In this document: piece by piece, positions 42,232-52,235 of the stretch | Numbering within the stretch: position 1 is the first letter of the stretch | Layout: each line of letters begins with the position of its first letter | Origin: Planomonospora sp. ID67723 | GTDB taxonomy: Bacteria > Actinomycetota > Actinomycetes > Streptosporangiales > Streptosporangiaceae | Direction: 5' to 3' | DNA: 64,000 bases | NCBI RefSeq assembly: GCF_015711605.1 | Contig: NZ_JABTEZ010000002.1 | Span: forward strand, 930,001 to 994,000 | Program-made: the position numbers and the translations under genes | The notes under the pieces: model-generated | What the model saw: only the letters and a program-made list of their open reading frames with translations | Told to the model about the DNA's origin: nothing | Database searches by the model: none

Positions 42232-43319
42232 AAACGCTACGTGAGGATCTGCGGGCGCTGGCCGAGCAGGCGCCCTCCGTCGATCTGGCGGCGCGGGCGG
42301 TGCGAGGCGCGCGCAGGAGGCGCGCGACCCGGCTGGCCGTGACGGCCGCTGCAGTGACCTGCCTGATCGCGGGTGGGGGAGCGATGCTGTTCCAGCAGGC
42401 GCGCCCCGCGCCCCCGATCGTCCTCACCCCGCCGGAGACGAAGGCGCCTCCGCTGCCCGCGAAGGACGTCGGGCCGGTAGAGCAGGCGTACTGGCCGGGA
42501 TGCCGGAGCGTCGCCAAGGCGTGCGCCGAGCGTGCCTGGCGGATCGTGACGCGTGAGGGCGACACCTACGAGCTGGGCAAGGAGGCGAAGGGGCCCCTGG
42601 CGGTCACGGCGGACGGCCGCAGGATCGCGTACTACAGCTCGAAGCATCGCAGGATCGTGGTGCGCGACCTGGCGAGCGGCAAGACGTGGAAGGCACCGCT
42701 GAAGCAGCCTGCGGAGGACTTCGCGGCCGAATACGCGCTGCGGCTGTCGCCCAGTGGGCTGCGGTTCGTCGTGTCGGGGTGGGGCGGCCGGCGGGAGCCG
42801 AACAAGCTGGTGGACGTGGAGCGGGGGACGGTGACCGACCTCAAGCGAGGGTGGTGGCCGGTGAGCGTGTCGGACGGTTCCGGGCCCGTCGTGCTGGCCA
42901 AGCCGTACGACATGACCAGTCAGGTGTGGGTGCTCGGTCACGACCCGATCACCGTCCAGGACTTCACGTACGACTACAGCGCCCTCGCCCCCGACGGGCG
43001 GACGCTGGCCCGGCTGGGGCAGAGCTTCGACCGGGATCGGCGGCCGATGGTGGAAAACGACGGCTCGATCGTGCTCTTCGACGCTGTGCGGGGCGGCCGC
43101 GAGACCCGTGTTTCGACGTCCGGCATCACGGAGGGGCTGCGACCCAGCAGGCTCGGTGGCTGGCTGAGCGACACGGAAGTGACCGTGCTCGCCACACCGC
43201 CGGAGCCGAGCGGGCCGGCGGCGGCGGTGTACGCGGTGGACGTGCGGACGGGGGAGAGCAGGGAGCTGTTCGCGCTGCGGGACGAGGGGGTGAACGTGGT
43301 TCCCGGCCTCGTCCGCTGA
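42228..43319 (+). CDS. Membrane-anchored beta-propeller protein, likely sigma-factor partner
   Basis: 363 residues. A cytoplasmic N-terminus of about 42 residues, rich in Arg (RAVRGARRRRATRL), precedes one membrane segment (about 37-53, AVTAAAVTCLIAGGGAMLF) and a large outside domain of WD40/TolB-like strands (VTADGRRIAYYSSKHRRIVV, ALRLSPSGLRFVV, SALAPDGRTLARLG). No classical anti-sigma zinc motif is present. Overlap with the sigma gene suggests that it anchors or senses for the sigma factor; this is inference. Confidence 0.8.
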   Translation: MKTLREDLRALAEQAPSVDLAARAVRGARRRRATRLAVTAAAVTCLIAGGGAMLFQQARPAPPIVLTPPETKAPPLPAKDVGPVEQAYWPGCRSVAKACAERAWRIVTREGDTYELGKEAKGPLAVTADGRRIAYYSSKHRRIVVRDLASGKTWKAPLKQPAEDFAAEYALRLSPSGLRFVVSGWGGRREPNKLVDVERGTVTDLKRGWWPVSVSDGSGPVVLAKPYDMTSQVWVLGHDPITVQDFTYDYSALAPDGRTLARLGQSFDRDRRPMVENDGSIVLFDAVRGGRETRVSTSGITEGLRPSRLGGWLSDTEVTVLATPPEPSGPAAAVYAVDVRTGESRELFALRDEGVNVVPGLVR

Positions 43320-43468
43320 CCGCGTCCGTGGTGTCGTACCGGAGCCGACGGGGCCGGGGACGTCCGGGATCCGTCCGACGGCTGTGCCGCCGATAGCGCA
43401 CGATGCGCCTGCCGGGGACCGGCGACGCCCGGCGGGGCGCCCGTCCCGGCGCCCCGCCGCGGTGCCTC

Positions 43469-44550
<1,082 letters not shown>

Positions 44551-44554
<4 letters not shown>

Positions 44555-45552
44555 CGCACGATCTCCCGCTTCTGGGCGAGGGTCAGATAGCACGCGTCGC
44601 CGTGGCCGCGGTGCGGGGACAGTTCGGGCCGCTCGCTCCGGCACAGCTCGGGACCGGCCAGGTCCGTGTAGTCGCACCGGGGGTGGAACGGGCAGCCGGG
44701 CGGCACGTTGACCAGGCTCGGCGGGGTGCCGCGGACCGGCAGGAGCGGTACGTCCACCGGGGCGCTCAGCCGGGGCATGGAGGTCAGCAGGCCCCAGGTG
44801 TAGGGGTGGCGGGGCTCGCGGAGGACTTCGCGGACGGTGCCGCGCTCCACCGCCCGCCCGGCGTACATCACCAGGACCTCGTGGGCGGTGCCGGCCACCA
44901 CGCCCAGATCATGGGTGATCATGATGATCGCGGTGCCGGTCTGCTCCTGCAGGTCCCGCAGCAGGTCCAGGATCTGGGCCTGCACGGTCACGTCGAGGGC
45001 CGTGGTCGGCTCGTCGGCGATCAGCAGGTCCGGGTCGCAGACCAGGGCCATCGCGATCATCGCGCGCTGCCGCATGCCGCCGGAGAACTGGTGGGGGTAG
45101 TCGTCCACGCGGACCTTGGGCTGCGGGATGCCGACCCGGGTGAGCATCTCGATCGCCCGGTCCCGGGAGGCGGCGCGGCTCGCCCCGGTGTGCCTGCGGA
45201 AGACCTCCCCGATCTGCCTGCCGATCGTGTGGTACGGCGAGAGCGAGGTCAGCGGGTCCTGGAAGATCATGGCGACCTTGTTGCCGCGGAGTCTCTCCAT
45301 GGTGGAGCGGGAGGCGCCGATCAGCTCCTCGCCGTCCAGCCGGATCTCGCCGCTGATCTTGGCGGTCTCCGGGTTGTGCAGGCCGAGCACGGCCAGGTTG
45401 GTCACCGACTTGCCGGAGCCGGACTCGCCCACGATGCCCAGCGTGGTGCCCTTCTCCACGTCGAAGGAGAGCCCGTCCACCGCGTGGACGACGCCGTCCT
45501 CGGTGTGGAAGTCGACGGTCAGGTCTCGGACCGAGAGGAACGGGGTTGACAC
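44551..45552 (-). CDS. oppD: Peptide ABC transporter ATP-binding protein, OppD/DppD type
   Basis: 333-residue ATPase. Walker [12 protein letters not shown]-loop [16 protein letters not shown], signature [14 protein letters not shown], Walker [14 protein letters not shown], and a C-terminal extension with [10 protein letters not shown]. Start GTG at 45552, 14 bases after the permease gene. Pairs with oppF as the ATPase heterodimer. Confidence 0.93.
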
Positions 45553-45566
45553 GGTGTTCGAGGCTC

Positions 45567-46547
45567 CTAGCTCAGCCGTACTCGGGGGTCGATGAAGGCG
45601 TACAGGGCGTCCACGACGATGTTGAACACGATGATCGCCCCGGCCGCCACGAGCACCGTCGCCATCAGGACCGGCAGGTCGGAGTCGGTGACGGCGTTGA
45701 TGGACAGCCGCCCGAGCCCCTGCAGGCCGAAGGTGGTCTCGGTGATGATGGCGCCGCCGATGAGCGCTCCGAGGTCGACGCCGAAGATGGTGACGACGGT
45801 CGTCAGGGTGCCGCGCAGCGCGAAGCGCATCACCACGCTGCGTCCCTTCATGCCCTTGGCCCGCGCGGTGCGCACGTAGTCCTCGCCGAGCTGCTCCACC
45901 ATCGTCGAGCGGGTCATCCGGGTGTAGTTGGCGGTGAAGATGATCGACAGCACGACCCAGGGCAGCGCCAGCCCGGAGGCCCAGGCGAGCGGGTCCTCGG
46001 TGAAGGGCAGGTACTGCGGCCGGGCCAGGATCTGGTTCTTGTAGACCAGGAAGTAGAGCGCCAGCGTGCCGACGAAGTAGATCTGCAGGGAGAAGCCGAT
46101 CAGCGACGAGACGCTGGCGATCTTGTCCAGCGGCCGGCCCTGGTTCAGCGCCGCGATGATGCCGGTGGCGACGCCGAACACGAGGAAGACGGCGGCCGCG
46201 CCGATGGTGAGGGAGATGGTGACCGGCAGCCGGTCCAGGATCGTCTCGAAGACCGGAGCCTGGTTGACGAAGGAGTAGCCCAGGCAGGGGGCCGGGCAGT
46301 ACCCCAGCCCTCCGTAGTCGCGCCCGGCGAAGATGCCGGTCAGCCAGGCGGTGAACTGGGCGAACAGCGGCTGGTCCAGGCCCAGGTTGTGCCGGGCCTG
46401 CTCCAGCAGCTCCGGCGGGCAGACCTTGCCGCAGGCGAGCCGGGCGGGGTCGGAGGGGATGGCGAAGAAGAGGAAGAACGTGATGGCGGCGATGATCACC
46501 AGGGTGACCGCGGCGCCGAGGGTGCGACGGGTGAGGAAACGGAGCAT
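45567..46547 (-). CDS. oppB: Peptide ABC transporter permease, OppB/DppB type
   Basis: 326 residues, six membrane segments. The first (LGAAVTLVIIAAITFFLFFA) is followed by a long periplasm-side loop with CGKVCPPELLEQARHNLGLD. The EAA loop that touches the ATPase is DYVRTARAKGMKGRSVVMRF. The external loop has extra cysteines (CPAPC). Separated from the binding-protein gene by a strong hairpin. Confidence 0.93.
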   Translation of the reverse strand: MLRFLTRRTLGAAVTLVIIAAITFFLFFAIPSDPARLACGKVCPPELLEQARHNLGLDQPLFAQFTAWLTGIFAGRDYGGLGYCPAPCLGYSFVNQAPVFETILDRLPVTISLTIGAAAVFLVFGVATGIIAALNQGRPLDKIASVSSLIGFSLQIYFVGTLALYFLVYKNQILARPQYLPFTEDPLAWASGLALPWVVLSIIFTANYTRMTRSTMVEQLGEDYVRTARAKGMKGRSVVMRFALRGTLTTVVTIFGVDLGALIGGAIITETTFGLQGLGRLSINAVTDSDLPVLMATVLVAAGAIIVFNIVVDALYAFIDPRVRLS

Positions 46548-46585
46548 CGACTGCTTCCCGACGGGAGGGGTCTGGACCGCTGCGG

Positions 46586-46620
46586 TCCGGGGGCCGCGCC
46601 TCGACGGCGCGGCCCCCGGA
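46586..46620 (-). terminator. Hairpin between binding-protein and permease genes
   Basis: Perfect 15-bp stem TCCGGGGGCCGCGCC with its complement and a five-base loop, seven bases after the binding-protein stop on the minus strand. There is no T-tract. Such hairpins in transporter operons protect the binding-protein message and partly reduce read-through, giving more binding protein than permease. Confidence 0.7.
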
Positions 46621-46626
46621 CCACGG

Positions 46627-48402
46627 TCACTGCTTGACGAAGATGGTGTTCGGCGAGACGATCCAGAACTGCGGATCGATCTCGGCGCCGCCCACCTTGG
46701 AGCCGTGAAGGGTGTTGGCGATCCGGTTCTCGGCGACGACCAGCGGGGTGATCGTCTCCTGGATCTTCTTGTCCAGCGACATCCACGCGGCGTTCGCCTC
46801 GTCGATGTCGGCCATCGCCGTGATCTTGTCCATCTCCTCGGTGAGCGCCGGGTCCTTCAGGTGCGCGTAGTTCGGCGCGCCGTCGGCGACGGGCCCGAAG
46901 ACGATCGGCAGGACCGTGGAGCCCGACGGCCAGTCGGCGCCCCAGCCGCCCCAGTACAGGTCGAACTCGTTCTTCACCAGGCCGATGGAGTCGTAGTAGG
47001 TCTTGCGGTCCAGCGGCTTGGCGACGACCTTGATCCCGGCCTTCTCCAGGGCGCTCCTGATCACGACGGTGACCTGCTCGTTGAGAGGCGTCTGGTTGTA
47101 GGCGTAGACGATGGTCGGGGTGGGGTCGCTCGACTGGGCCAGCAACTCCTTGGCCTTGGCGATGTCGCCCTCGGGTTTGGCCGTCTTGCCGAACAGGTCG
47201 TAGGGCTCGTAGCCGGCGGTGGTGTTCTCGTTGAGGATCGTGGTCGGCAGCGCCGCCGCGGCCGGGCCCCCGTAGACCTGCTGGATCTGCTTGGACGGCC
47301 AGGCGTGGTTGATCGCCTGGCGGATCTTGATGTCCTTCACCCGGTCGAGGTTGAAGTAGTAGTAGTTACCGTACGGCGAGGGGCTCTTCAGCAGGCGCGG
47401 GGCCAGGGAGGCGTCGCCGAGGACCTGCTGGAGCCGCTCCGGCGGGACGGTGGCGTAGAAGGTGAACGCCGTCTGGTCGGGCCCGGCGTCGGCGATGAGG
47501 CGGTCGGTGATCTGGATGTTCTCCTGACCGAACTCCATGTGCCACTTGTCGGGGTAGGCGCCCCGGATCGGGTCGGTCGCCGCGTCCCAGTTGGGGTTGC
47601 GCTCCAGGTCGAGTGTCTTGTCGACGATGTGGCTCTTGATGATGTACGGCCCGCTGGAGAAGGGCTCCTTGTCGTACTTCTCCTTGGTGTCCTTGGCCTT
47701 GGGCACGATGGCGTAGCCGCCCATCGCGAAGGCGTAGTTCGCGTCGGCGTGCGGCGTCTTGAACTTGAAGACGACCGTCTTGTCGTCGGGCGTCTCGATG
47801 GCGTCCAGGCGCTTGCCGTCGTAGGGGCCCTGGTAGGCCTTCTTGTGATCGACCTCGGTCAGCCACTGCTGGATGTAGGTCGGGCCCTGGGTGATGAACG
47901 GTGCGAACGTCCGCTCGATCGTCCACTTCACGTCCTCGGACGTGATCGCCGAGCCGTCCTGCCACTTCACCCCGTCCTTGAGGGTGAACGTCCAGGTCTT
48001 GCCGCCGTCGGAGACGGTGCCCGCGTCGGTGGCCAGGTCGCCGACCAGCTTGTAGTCGCCCTTGGCGACGCGCTTGTAGCCGGTCAGGCCCCGGTGGATC
48101 AGCAGGCCGAAGTTGGTCGCGGTGTTGACGTAGCTCTGCCCGGGGTCGAAGTGGGCGAAGTCGTCCCTGTCGATCATGGTGACGGTGCCGCCCCTGACGA
48201 CGCCTTCGGGCTCGATGGCCGGGCCCTTGGAGTCCTCGGCCGTGCCGACGGTGATCGTCGGAGGCTTGTACGGCTCCGCGGCGGCGCTGGGCGCGCCACT
48301 GGAGGTGGCGGGCGCGCCCTGGTTGCCCTCGGCGCACGCGCCGGTGAGCACGAGCAGGCCGACAGCGAGTGCGGCCACGGTCGACCGCTTGCGGACTGTC
48401 AT
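46627..48402 (-). CDS. Peptide ABC transporter substrate-binding lipoprotein
   Basis: 591 residues, SBP_bac_5 family. Lipoprotein signal with lipobox LTGAC (Cys23) followed by a Gly/Ser/Pro linker. Typical motifs include LATDAGTVSDGGKTWTFTLK, VKWQDGSAITSEDVKWTIE and SSGPYIIKSHIVDKTLDLER. Substrate is probably a peptide. Located between the two permease genes, an order (oppC, binding protein, oppB, oppD, oppF) that differs from the usual A-B-C-D-F. Confidence 0.93.
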   Translation of the reverse strand: MTVRKRSTVAALAVGLLVLTGACAEGNQGAPATSSGAPSAAAEPYKPPTITVGTAEDSKGPAIEPEGVVRGGTVTMIDRDDFAHFDPGQSYVNTATNFGLLIHRGLTGYKRVAKGDYKLVGDLATDAGTVSDGGKTWTFTLKDGVKWQDGSAITSEDVKWTIERTFAPFITQGPTYIQQWLTEVDHKKAYQGPYDGKRLDAIETPDDKTVVFKFKTPHADANYAFAMGGYAIVPKAKDTKEKYDKEPFSSGPYIIKSHIVDKTLDLERNPNWDAATDPIRGAYPDKWHMEFGQENIQITDRLIADAGPDQTAFTFYATVPPERLQQVLGDASLAPRLLKSPSPYGNYYYFNLDRVKDIKIRQAINHAWPSKQIQQVYGGPAAAALPTTILNENTTAGYEPYDLFGKTAKPEGDIAKAKELLAQSSDPTPTIVYAYNQTPLNEQVTVVIRSALEKAGIKVVAKPLDRKTYYDSIGLVKNEFDLYWGGWGADWPSGSTVLPIVFGPVADGAPNYAHLKDPALTEEMDKITAMADIDEANAAWMSLDKKIQETITPLVVAENRIANTLHGSKVGGAEIDPQFWIVSPNTIFVKQ

Positions 48403-48418
48403 CTCTCTCCTATCAGGT

Positions 48419-49420
48419 CTAGCGCTTGATCTTGGGGTCGAAGGCGTCGCGGACCGAGTCGCCGAGGAGGTTGAAGGCGATGACGAAGATCAGCAGGGCG
48501 ACACCGGGGAAGATGAGGTAGGTGATGTCGTTGTGGTAGACCTGGGTGCCGCGCAGGAACATGCGGCCCCAGTCGGGGATGGGCTCGATCATGCCGACGC
48601 CGAGGAACGACAGCGCCGCCTCGGCCGTGACGAGGGCGGGGAGCAGGAGCGTCGCCTGGATGAGGATCGGCGTCCACAGGTTGGGCAGCAGTTCCTTGAA
48701 GATGATCCGCGCGGGGGAGGCCCCGGTGACCCGGGCGGCCTCGACGAACTCCCGCTCGCGCAGCGAGAGCACCTGGCCGCGCAGGATCCGGGCTATGCCG
48801 GCCCACTGGAAGGCCGTCAGCATGACGATCAGCGTCACCGCGCGGAGCCAGACCGGAGTCTCCTCATCCGGGCTGACGAAGACGTTCTCCACGACCGGCA
48901 TGAACGCGATGATGAACAGGGTGGACGGGAACGACAGGGTGATGTCGATCACGCGGCCGATGGCGTAGTCCGTCTTCCCCCCGGCGTACCCGGCGACGAT
49001 GCCCATCACGATGCCGATCGCGGTGACCAGGACCGTCGCGGCGGCGGCGATCAGCAGTGAGGTCCTGATCCCGTAGACGAGTTGCATGAAAACGTCACGG
49101 CCCAGGTTGGGCTCGATGCCGAACCAGAACTCCGAGCTGACCCCGCCGTTGGGCAGGACCGGATATCCGAAATCGTTCAGCAGGCCGGGGGTGTCCTGGC
49201 CGTACAGGGTGTACGGGTCTTTTCCGTAGAGCCAGGAGATGGCCGGGGCGAGCGCCGCGACGAGGAGGAAGAAAACGACGACGGCGGCGGACGCGACGCC
49301 GGTCCGGTCGCGGCGGAAACGCAGCCACATCAGCCGGCCGGGTGAACGGCCCGTCGTTTCCGGTGCCTTCGCGGCCAGGGTCTTGCCGGGTTCGGCTGTG
49401 GCCGGCGCAGGGATGGTCAT
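48419..49420 (-). CDS. oppC: Peptide ABC transporter permease, OppC/DppC type
   Basis: 333 residues. N-terminal cytoplasmic stretch (about 1-35), then six membrane segments (VASAAVVVFFLLVAALAPAI first) and the EAA loop EFVEAARVTGASPARIIFKE. An unusual long extracellular loop before the second segment (YGKDPYTLYGQDTPGLLNDF). ATG at 49420 is chosen; the frame continues upstream to 49528, but the added residues are not family-like. First gene of the operon. Confidence 0.92.
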   Translation of the reverse strand: MTIPAPATAEPGKTLAAKAPETTGRSPGRLMWLRFRRDRTGVASAAVVVFFLLVAALAPAISWLYGKDPYTLYGQDTPGLLNDFGYPVLPNGGVSSEFWFGIEPNLGRDVFMQLVYGIRTSLLIAAAATVLVTAIGIVMGIVAGYAGGKTDYAIGRVIDITLSFPSTLFIIAFMPVVENVFVSPDEETPVWLRAVTLIVMLTAFQWAGIARILRGQVLSLREREFVEAARVTGASPARIIFKELLPNLWTPILIQATLLLPALVTAEAALSFLGVGMIEPIPDWGRMFLRGTQVYHNDITYLIFPGVALLIFVIAFNLLGDSVRDAFDPKIKR

Positions 49421-49742
49421 CGGGTGGAGGCCCCCATGAGCAACGGTGGTTCGGGATCTGGGGGAACCATCGCAAAAGCCGTCCTCCCAATCAATGGGAA
49501 CGGCGCCCCGCATTTTATCGTTGTACAAATTCGATACGGTCGTTGCGGTAATTCCGTTGACGTGGGACCGGGGTGGGATGAAACAATTGAATTCCCCCCG
49601 GATTTGTTATTCACGGATCTGTGACATGTTTATGACGCGGCTATGATGACCTTGTCCCGGTTCTGTCCGGGGAATGTCACGGTTCCGTGGCGTGTGAGGC
49701 CCGGCCGGATGGGGTAACCACTTGCTTACGAGGAGGTGGCCC
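49421..49742. other. AT-rich divergent intergenic region opp / MpaB gene
   Basis: 322 bases without a gene, unusually AT-rich between 49495 and 49660. It should hold both divergent promoters. For the plus strand GTGACA (49621-49626) and TATGAT (49642-49647) form a plausible but short-spaced (15) promoter. TAAAAT on the minus strand near 49515 could be the -10 of the opp operon, but no good -35 accompanies it. Confidence 0.45.
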
Positions 49743-50552
49743 ATGGATCACGGGTTGTTCGGGCCGGGTTCGGTGACCTGGCGGGTGATGGGGGAGCCGA
49801 TCCTGCTGGTCGGAGGCTTCCGGGCGCTGCTCATGCAGGGCCTGCACCCGCGGGCGATGCGCGGGGTGGCGCAGAACTCCGCGCTCATGGATCCGGCCGA
49901 GGCGTGGTCCCGCTTCACCCGCACCACCGAGTTCGTCCGGGTGCGCACCTACGGCACGAGCGCCGAGGTCGCCCGGGCCGGAGCCAGGGTCCGGAAGATC
50001 CACTCCAAGCTCACCGCCCTCGACCCCGACACCGGCGAGCGCTTCCGCCTGGACGACCCCGACGCGCTGCGCTGGGTGCACGTCGGCGAGGTCGACTCCT
50101 ACCTGTCGGTGGCCCGCCGCGCCGGAGTGCCCCTGACCGACGCCGAGGCCGACCGGTTCGTGGCCGAGTGGCGCCGCGCCGCGGAGGTCGTCGGCCTGCG
50201 GCCCGAGGACGTCCCCGGGTCGGTCGCCGAGATGCGCGACTACATCGGCGCCTGCCGGCCGGGTCTCTACTTCGCCCCCGAGGTCCCCCATCCTCTGCGC
50301 CAGTCGCTCAACGCGCCGCTTCCGCCGAGGCTGCTCCCGTTCAAGCCGGTCCTGCCCGCGCTCACCCTGCTCGCCTTCGCCACCCTGCCGCGCTGGGCCC
50401 GCCGGCTGTACGGCCTGCCCGCCACGCCGGTCGGCGACCTGTGGGCGACGGTCACCCTGAAGACCCTGCACGCGGGGATCGGCCTGGTCCCCGCACCGGT
50501 CAGGTACGCTCCCGACGCCCGGCGAGCCCGGCGGCTGAACGCCGCGGCGTGA
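49743..50552 (+). CDS. MpaB/DUF2236-type oxygenase
   Basis: 269 residues of the oxygenase MpaB family (rubber-oxygenase/latex-clearing-protein-related fold, a heme-type group). Signatures: LLVGGFRALLMQGLHPRAM, RFTRTTEFVRVRTYGTSAEV, the His in DALRWVHVGEVDSYL, and a hydrophobic late helix. The physiological substrate is unknown. ATG at 49743 is preceded by GAGGAGG eight bases upstream. Confidence 0.88.
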   Translation: MDHGLFGPGSVTWRVMGEPILLVGGFRALLMQGLHPRAMRGVAQNSALMDPAEAWSRFTRTTEFVRVRTYGTSAEVARAGARVRKIHSKLTALDPDTGERFRLDDPDALRWVHVGEVDSYLSVARRAGVPLTDAEADRFVAEWRRAAEVVGLRPEDVPGSVAEMRDYIGACRPGLYFAPEVPHPLRQSLNAPLPPRLLPFKPVLPALTLLAFATLPRWARRLYGLPATPVGDLWATVTLKTLHAGIGLVPAPVRYAPDARRARRLNAAA

Positions 50553-50707
50553 CGGCCGCAGGGGTGACCCCTACGAAGGCCGCAGGGCGACCCCTGTTTG
50601 GCGGGCGCGCAGGTCGGCCGTGAGGACGCCCGGCGGCCGGGACCTGCCGGCGGAGGTCCGCCCCGGCCTGCGACGATCTCGCCGAGCGGCCGGCATCCGG
50701 GTCGCTA

Positions 50708-50737
50708 TTGACCAAGCGCTCGCTTGGTTCATATCCT
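50708..50737 (+). promoter_or_regulatory. Riboflavin operon promoter with embedded palindrome
   Basis: TTGACC (50708-50713) and TATCCT (50732-50737) are 18 bases apart and lie about 90 bases before the riboswitch. The spacer is filled by the perfect palindrome ACCAAGCG-CT-CGCTTGGT (50711-50728), the size and type of a TetR-family operator. No TetR gene is in the window, so the regulator is unknown. Confidence 0.6.
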
Positions 50738-50823
50738 GGAGGCAGGTTCCGTCCGGTTTGCCGGACGTGGCACACTGATGTACGGGAGCGTGCCCGCCAG
50801 GGCGCGCGACCCGCAAGAGAGCA

Positions 50824-50950
50824 GCGTGCTCCGGGGTCGGTGAAAGTCCGAACCGGCGGTTAAAGTCCGCGACCCGGTCGAAGCCATCGACCGGTTGACC
50901 TGGTGAAATTCCGGGACCGACGGTTAAAGTCCGGATGGGAGGAAGCGCGC
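50824..50950 (+). promoter_or_regulatory. FMN riboswitch (RFN element)
   Basis: Conserved RFN parts in order: GGGGTCGGTGAAAGTCCG, AACCGGCGGT, TTAAAGTCCGCGACCC, a variable stem, GACCTGGTGAAATTCCGG, GACCGACGGTTAAAGTCCGG and ATGGGAGGAAGC. The closing stem is GCGTGC (50824-50829) with GCGCGC (50945-50950). It lies about 100 bases before the ribD start, so FMN binding should control transcription or translation of the rib operon. Confidence 0.96.
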
Positions 50951-51053
50951 GAGCGGAGAGTGCCGTCAGGGCACCTCCGCCGACGGGAGCTGTGCGCCCG
51001 TCATCCCCGGGGCCCGCCGTGGCAAAAAGCTACTGGCGAGTAGGAGGCCCGGG

Positions 51054-52223
51054 TTGAGCCAGCCGACCCCCGGCGACGGTGCACCGTCGCGTCCCGGAGA
51101 TCCCGAACGTGCGGCCGACCTCGCCCACATGCGCAGGGCCGTCGCCCTCGCCGCACGCGGGCGCGGCACCACCAGCCCCAACCCCGTCGTCGGCTGCGTC
51201 ATCCTGGACGCCCGCGGCCGCGTCGCCGGGGAGGGCTTCCACGCCTACGCCGGAGGGCCGCACGCCGAGGTGGTCGCGTTGCGCGCCGCGGGGGAGGGGG
51301 CCCGCGGCGGCACCGCCTACGTGACCCTCGAACCGTGCGACCACACCGGCAGGACGGGGCCCTGCTCGGAGGCCCTGCTGCGGGCCGGGATCGCCCGCGT
51401 GGTCGTGGCGGTGGCCGACCCCAACCCCGAGGCGGCGGGCGGCGCGGACCGGCTGCGCGCGCACGGCGTCGCCGTCGAGACCGGTGTGCTCACCGGGGAG
51501 GCCGAGCGGGGCAACGCCGAGTGGCTGGCCTCGGTCCGGCTCGGCAGGCCCCACGTCACCTGGAAGTACGCCGCGACGCTGGACGGACGCTCGGCCGCCG
51601 CCGACGGCACCAGCCAGTGGATCACCTCACCCGAGGCGCGCGCCGACGTGCACCGCCTCCGCGCCGAAGCGGACGCGGTCGTCGCGGGCATCGGGACCGT
51701 CCTGGCCGACGACCCCCGCCTGACCGCCCGGCCGCCCGGAGCCGGCGGCTCCGGCGAGGCCGTCCGCGCGGGGGGCTCCGCGAGGCCCCCGCTGCGCGTG
51801 GTCGTGGACAGCCGGGCCCGGACGCCGCTCTCGGCCAGGGTCCTGGACGGAGAGGCCCCGACGCTGGTGGCGGTCGCCGAGGACGCCGACGCGGCGGAGC
51901 TGGAAAAGCGCACCGAGGTGGTACGGCTGCCGCGGCGCGGGCCGTACGGCATCGACCTGCGCGCGCTCCTGACCGAGCTGAGCCGCCGCCGGATCGTCGG
52001 TGTGCTGCTGGAAGGCGGGCCGACCCTGGCGGGTTCTTTCCTGAGAGAGGACCTGATCGACCGGGTCGTCGGCTATCTCGCCCCGGCGCTGCTCGGCGAG
52101 GGCGCCGCCGCGCTCGGCCCGGCGGGCGTCGCGACGATCGCCGCGACCCGCCGCCTGGAGTTCGAGGACATCACCCCCGTAGGGCCGGACCTGCGCCTGA
52201 CCGCCCGGCCGGCACCCCGTTAA
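51054..52223 (+). CDS. ribD: Bifunctional riboflavin deaminase/reductase
   Basis: 389 residues. The N-terminal pyrimidine deaminase has the zinc site HAEVVALRAAGEG and LEPCDHTGRTGPC. The C-terminal reductase contains HVTWKYAATLDGRSAAADG and LLEGGPTLAGSFL. Start TTG at 51054 with GGAGG eight bases upstream, behind the FMN riboswitch. First gene of the rib operon. Confidence 0.95.
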   Translation: MSQPTPGDGAPSRPGDPERAADLAHMRRAVALAARGRGTTSPNPVVGCVILDARGRVAGEGFHAYAGGPHAEVVALRAAGEGARGGTAYVTLEPCDHTGRTGPCSEALLRAGIARVVVAVADPNPEAAGGADRLRAHGVAVETGVLTGEAERGNAEWLASVRLGRPHVTWKYAATLDGRSAAADGTSQWITSPEARADVHRLRAEADAVVAGIGTVLADDPRLTARPPGAGGSGEAVRAGGSARPPLRVVVDSRARTPLSARVLDGEAPTLVAVAEDADAAELEKRTEVVRLPRRGPYGIDLRALLTELSRRRIVGVLLEGGPTLAGSFLREDLIDRVVGYLAPALLGEGAAALGPAGVATIAATRRLEFEDITPVGPDLRLTARPAPR

Positions 52224-52235
52224 GGAGCAGTGAGA

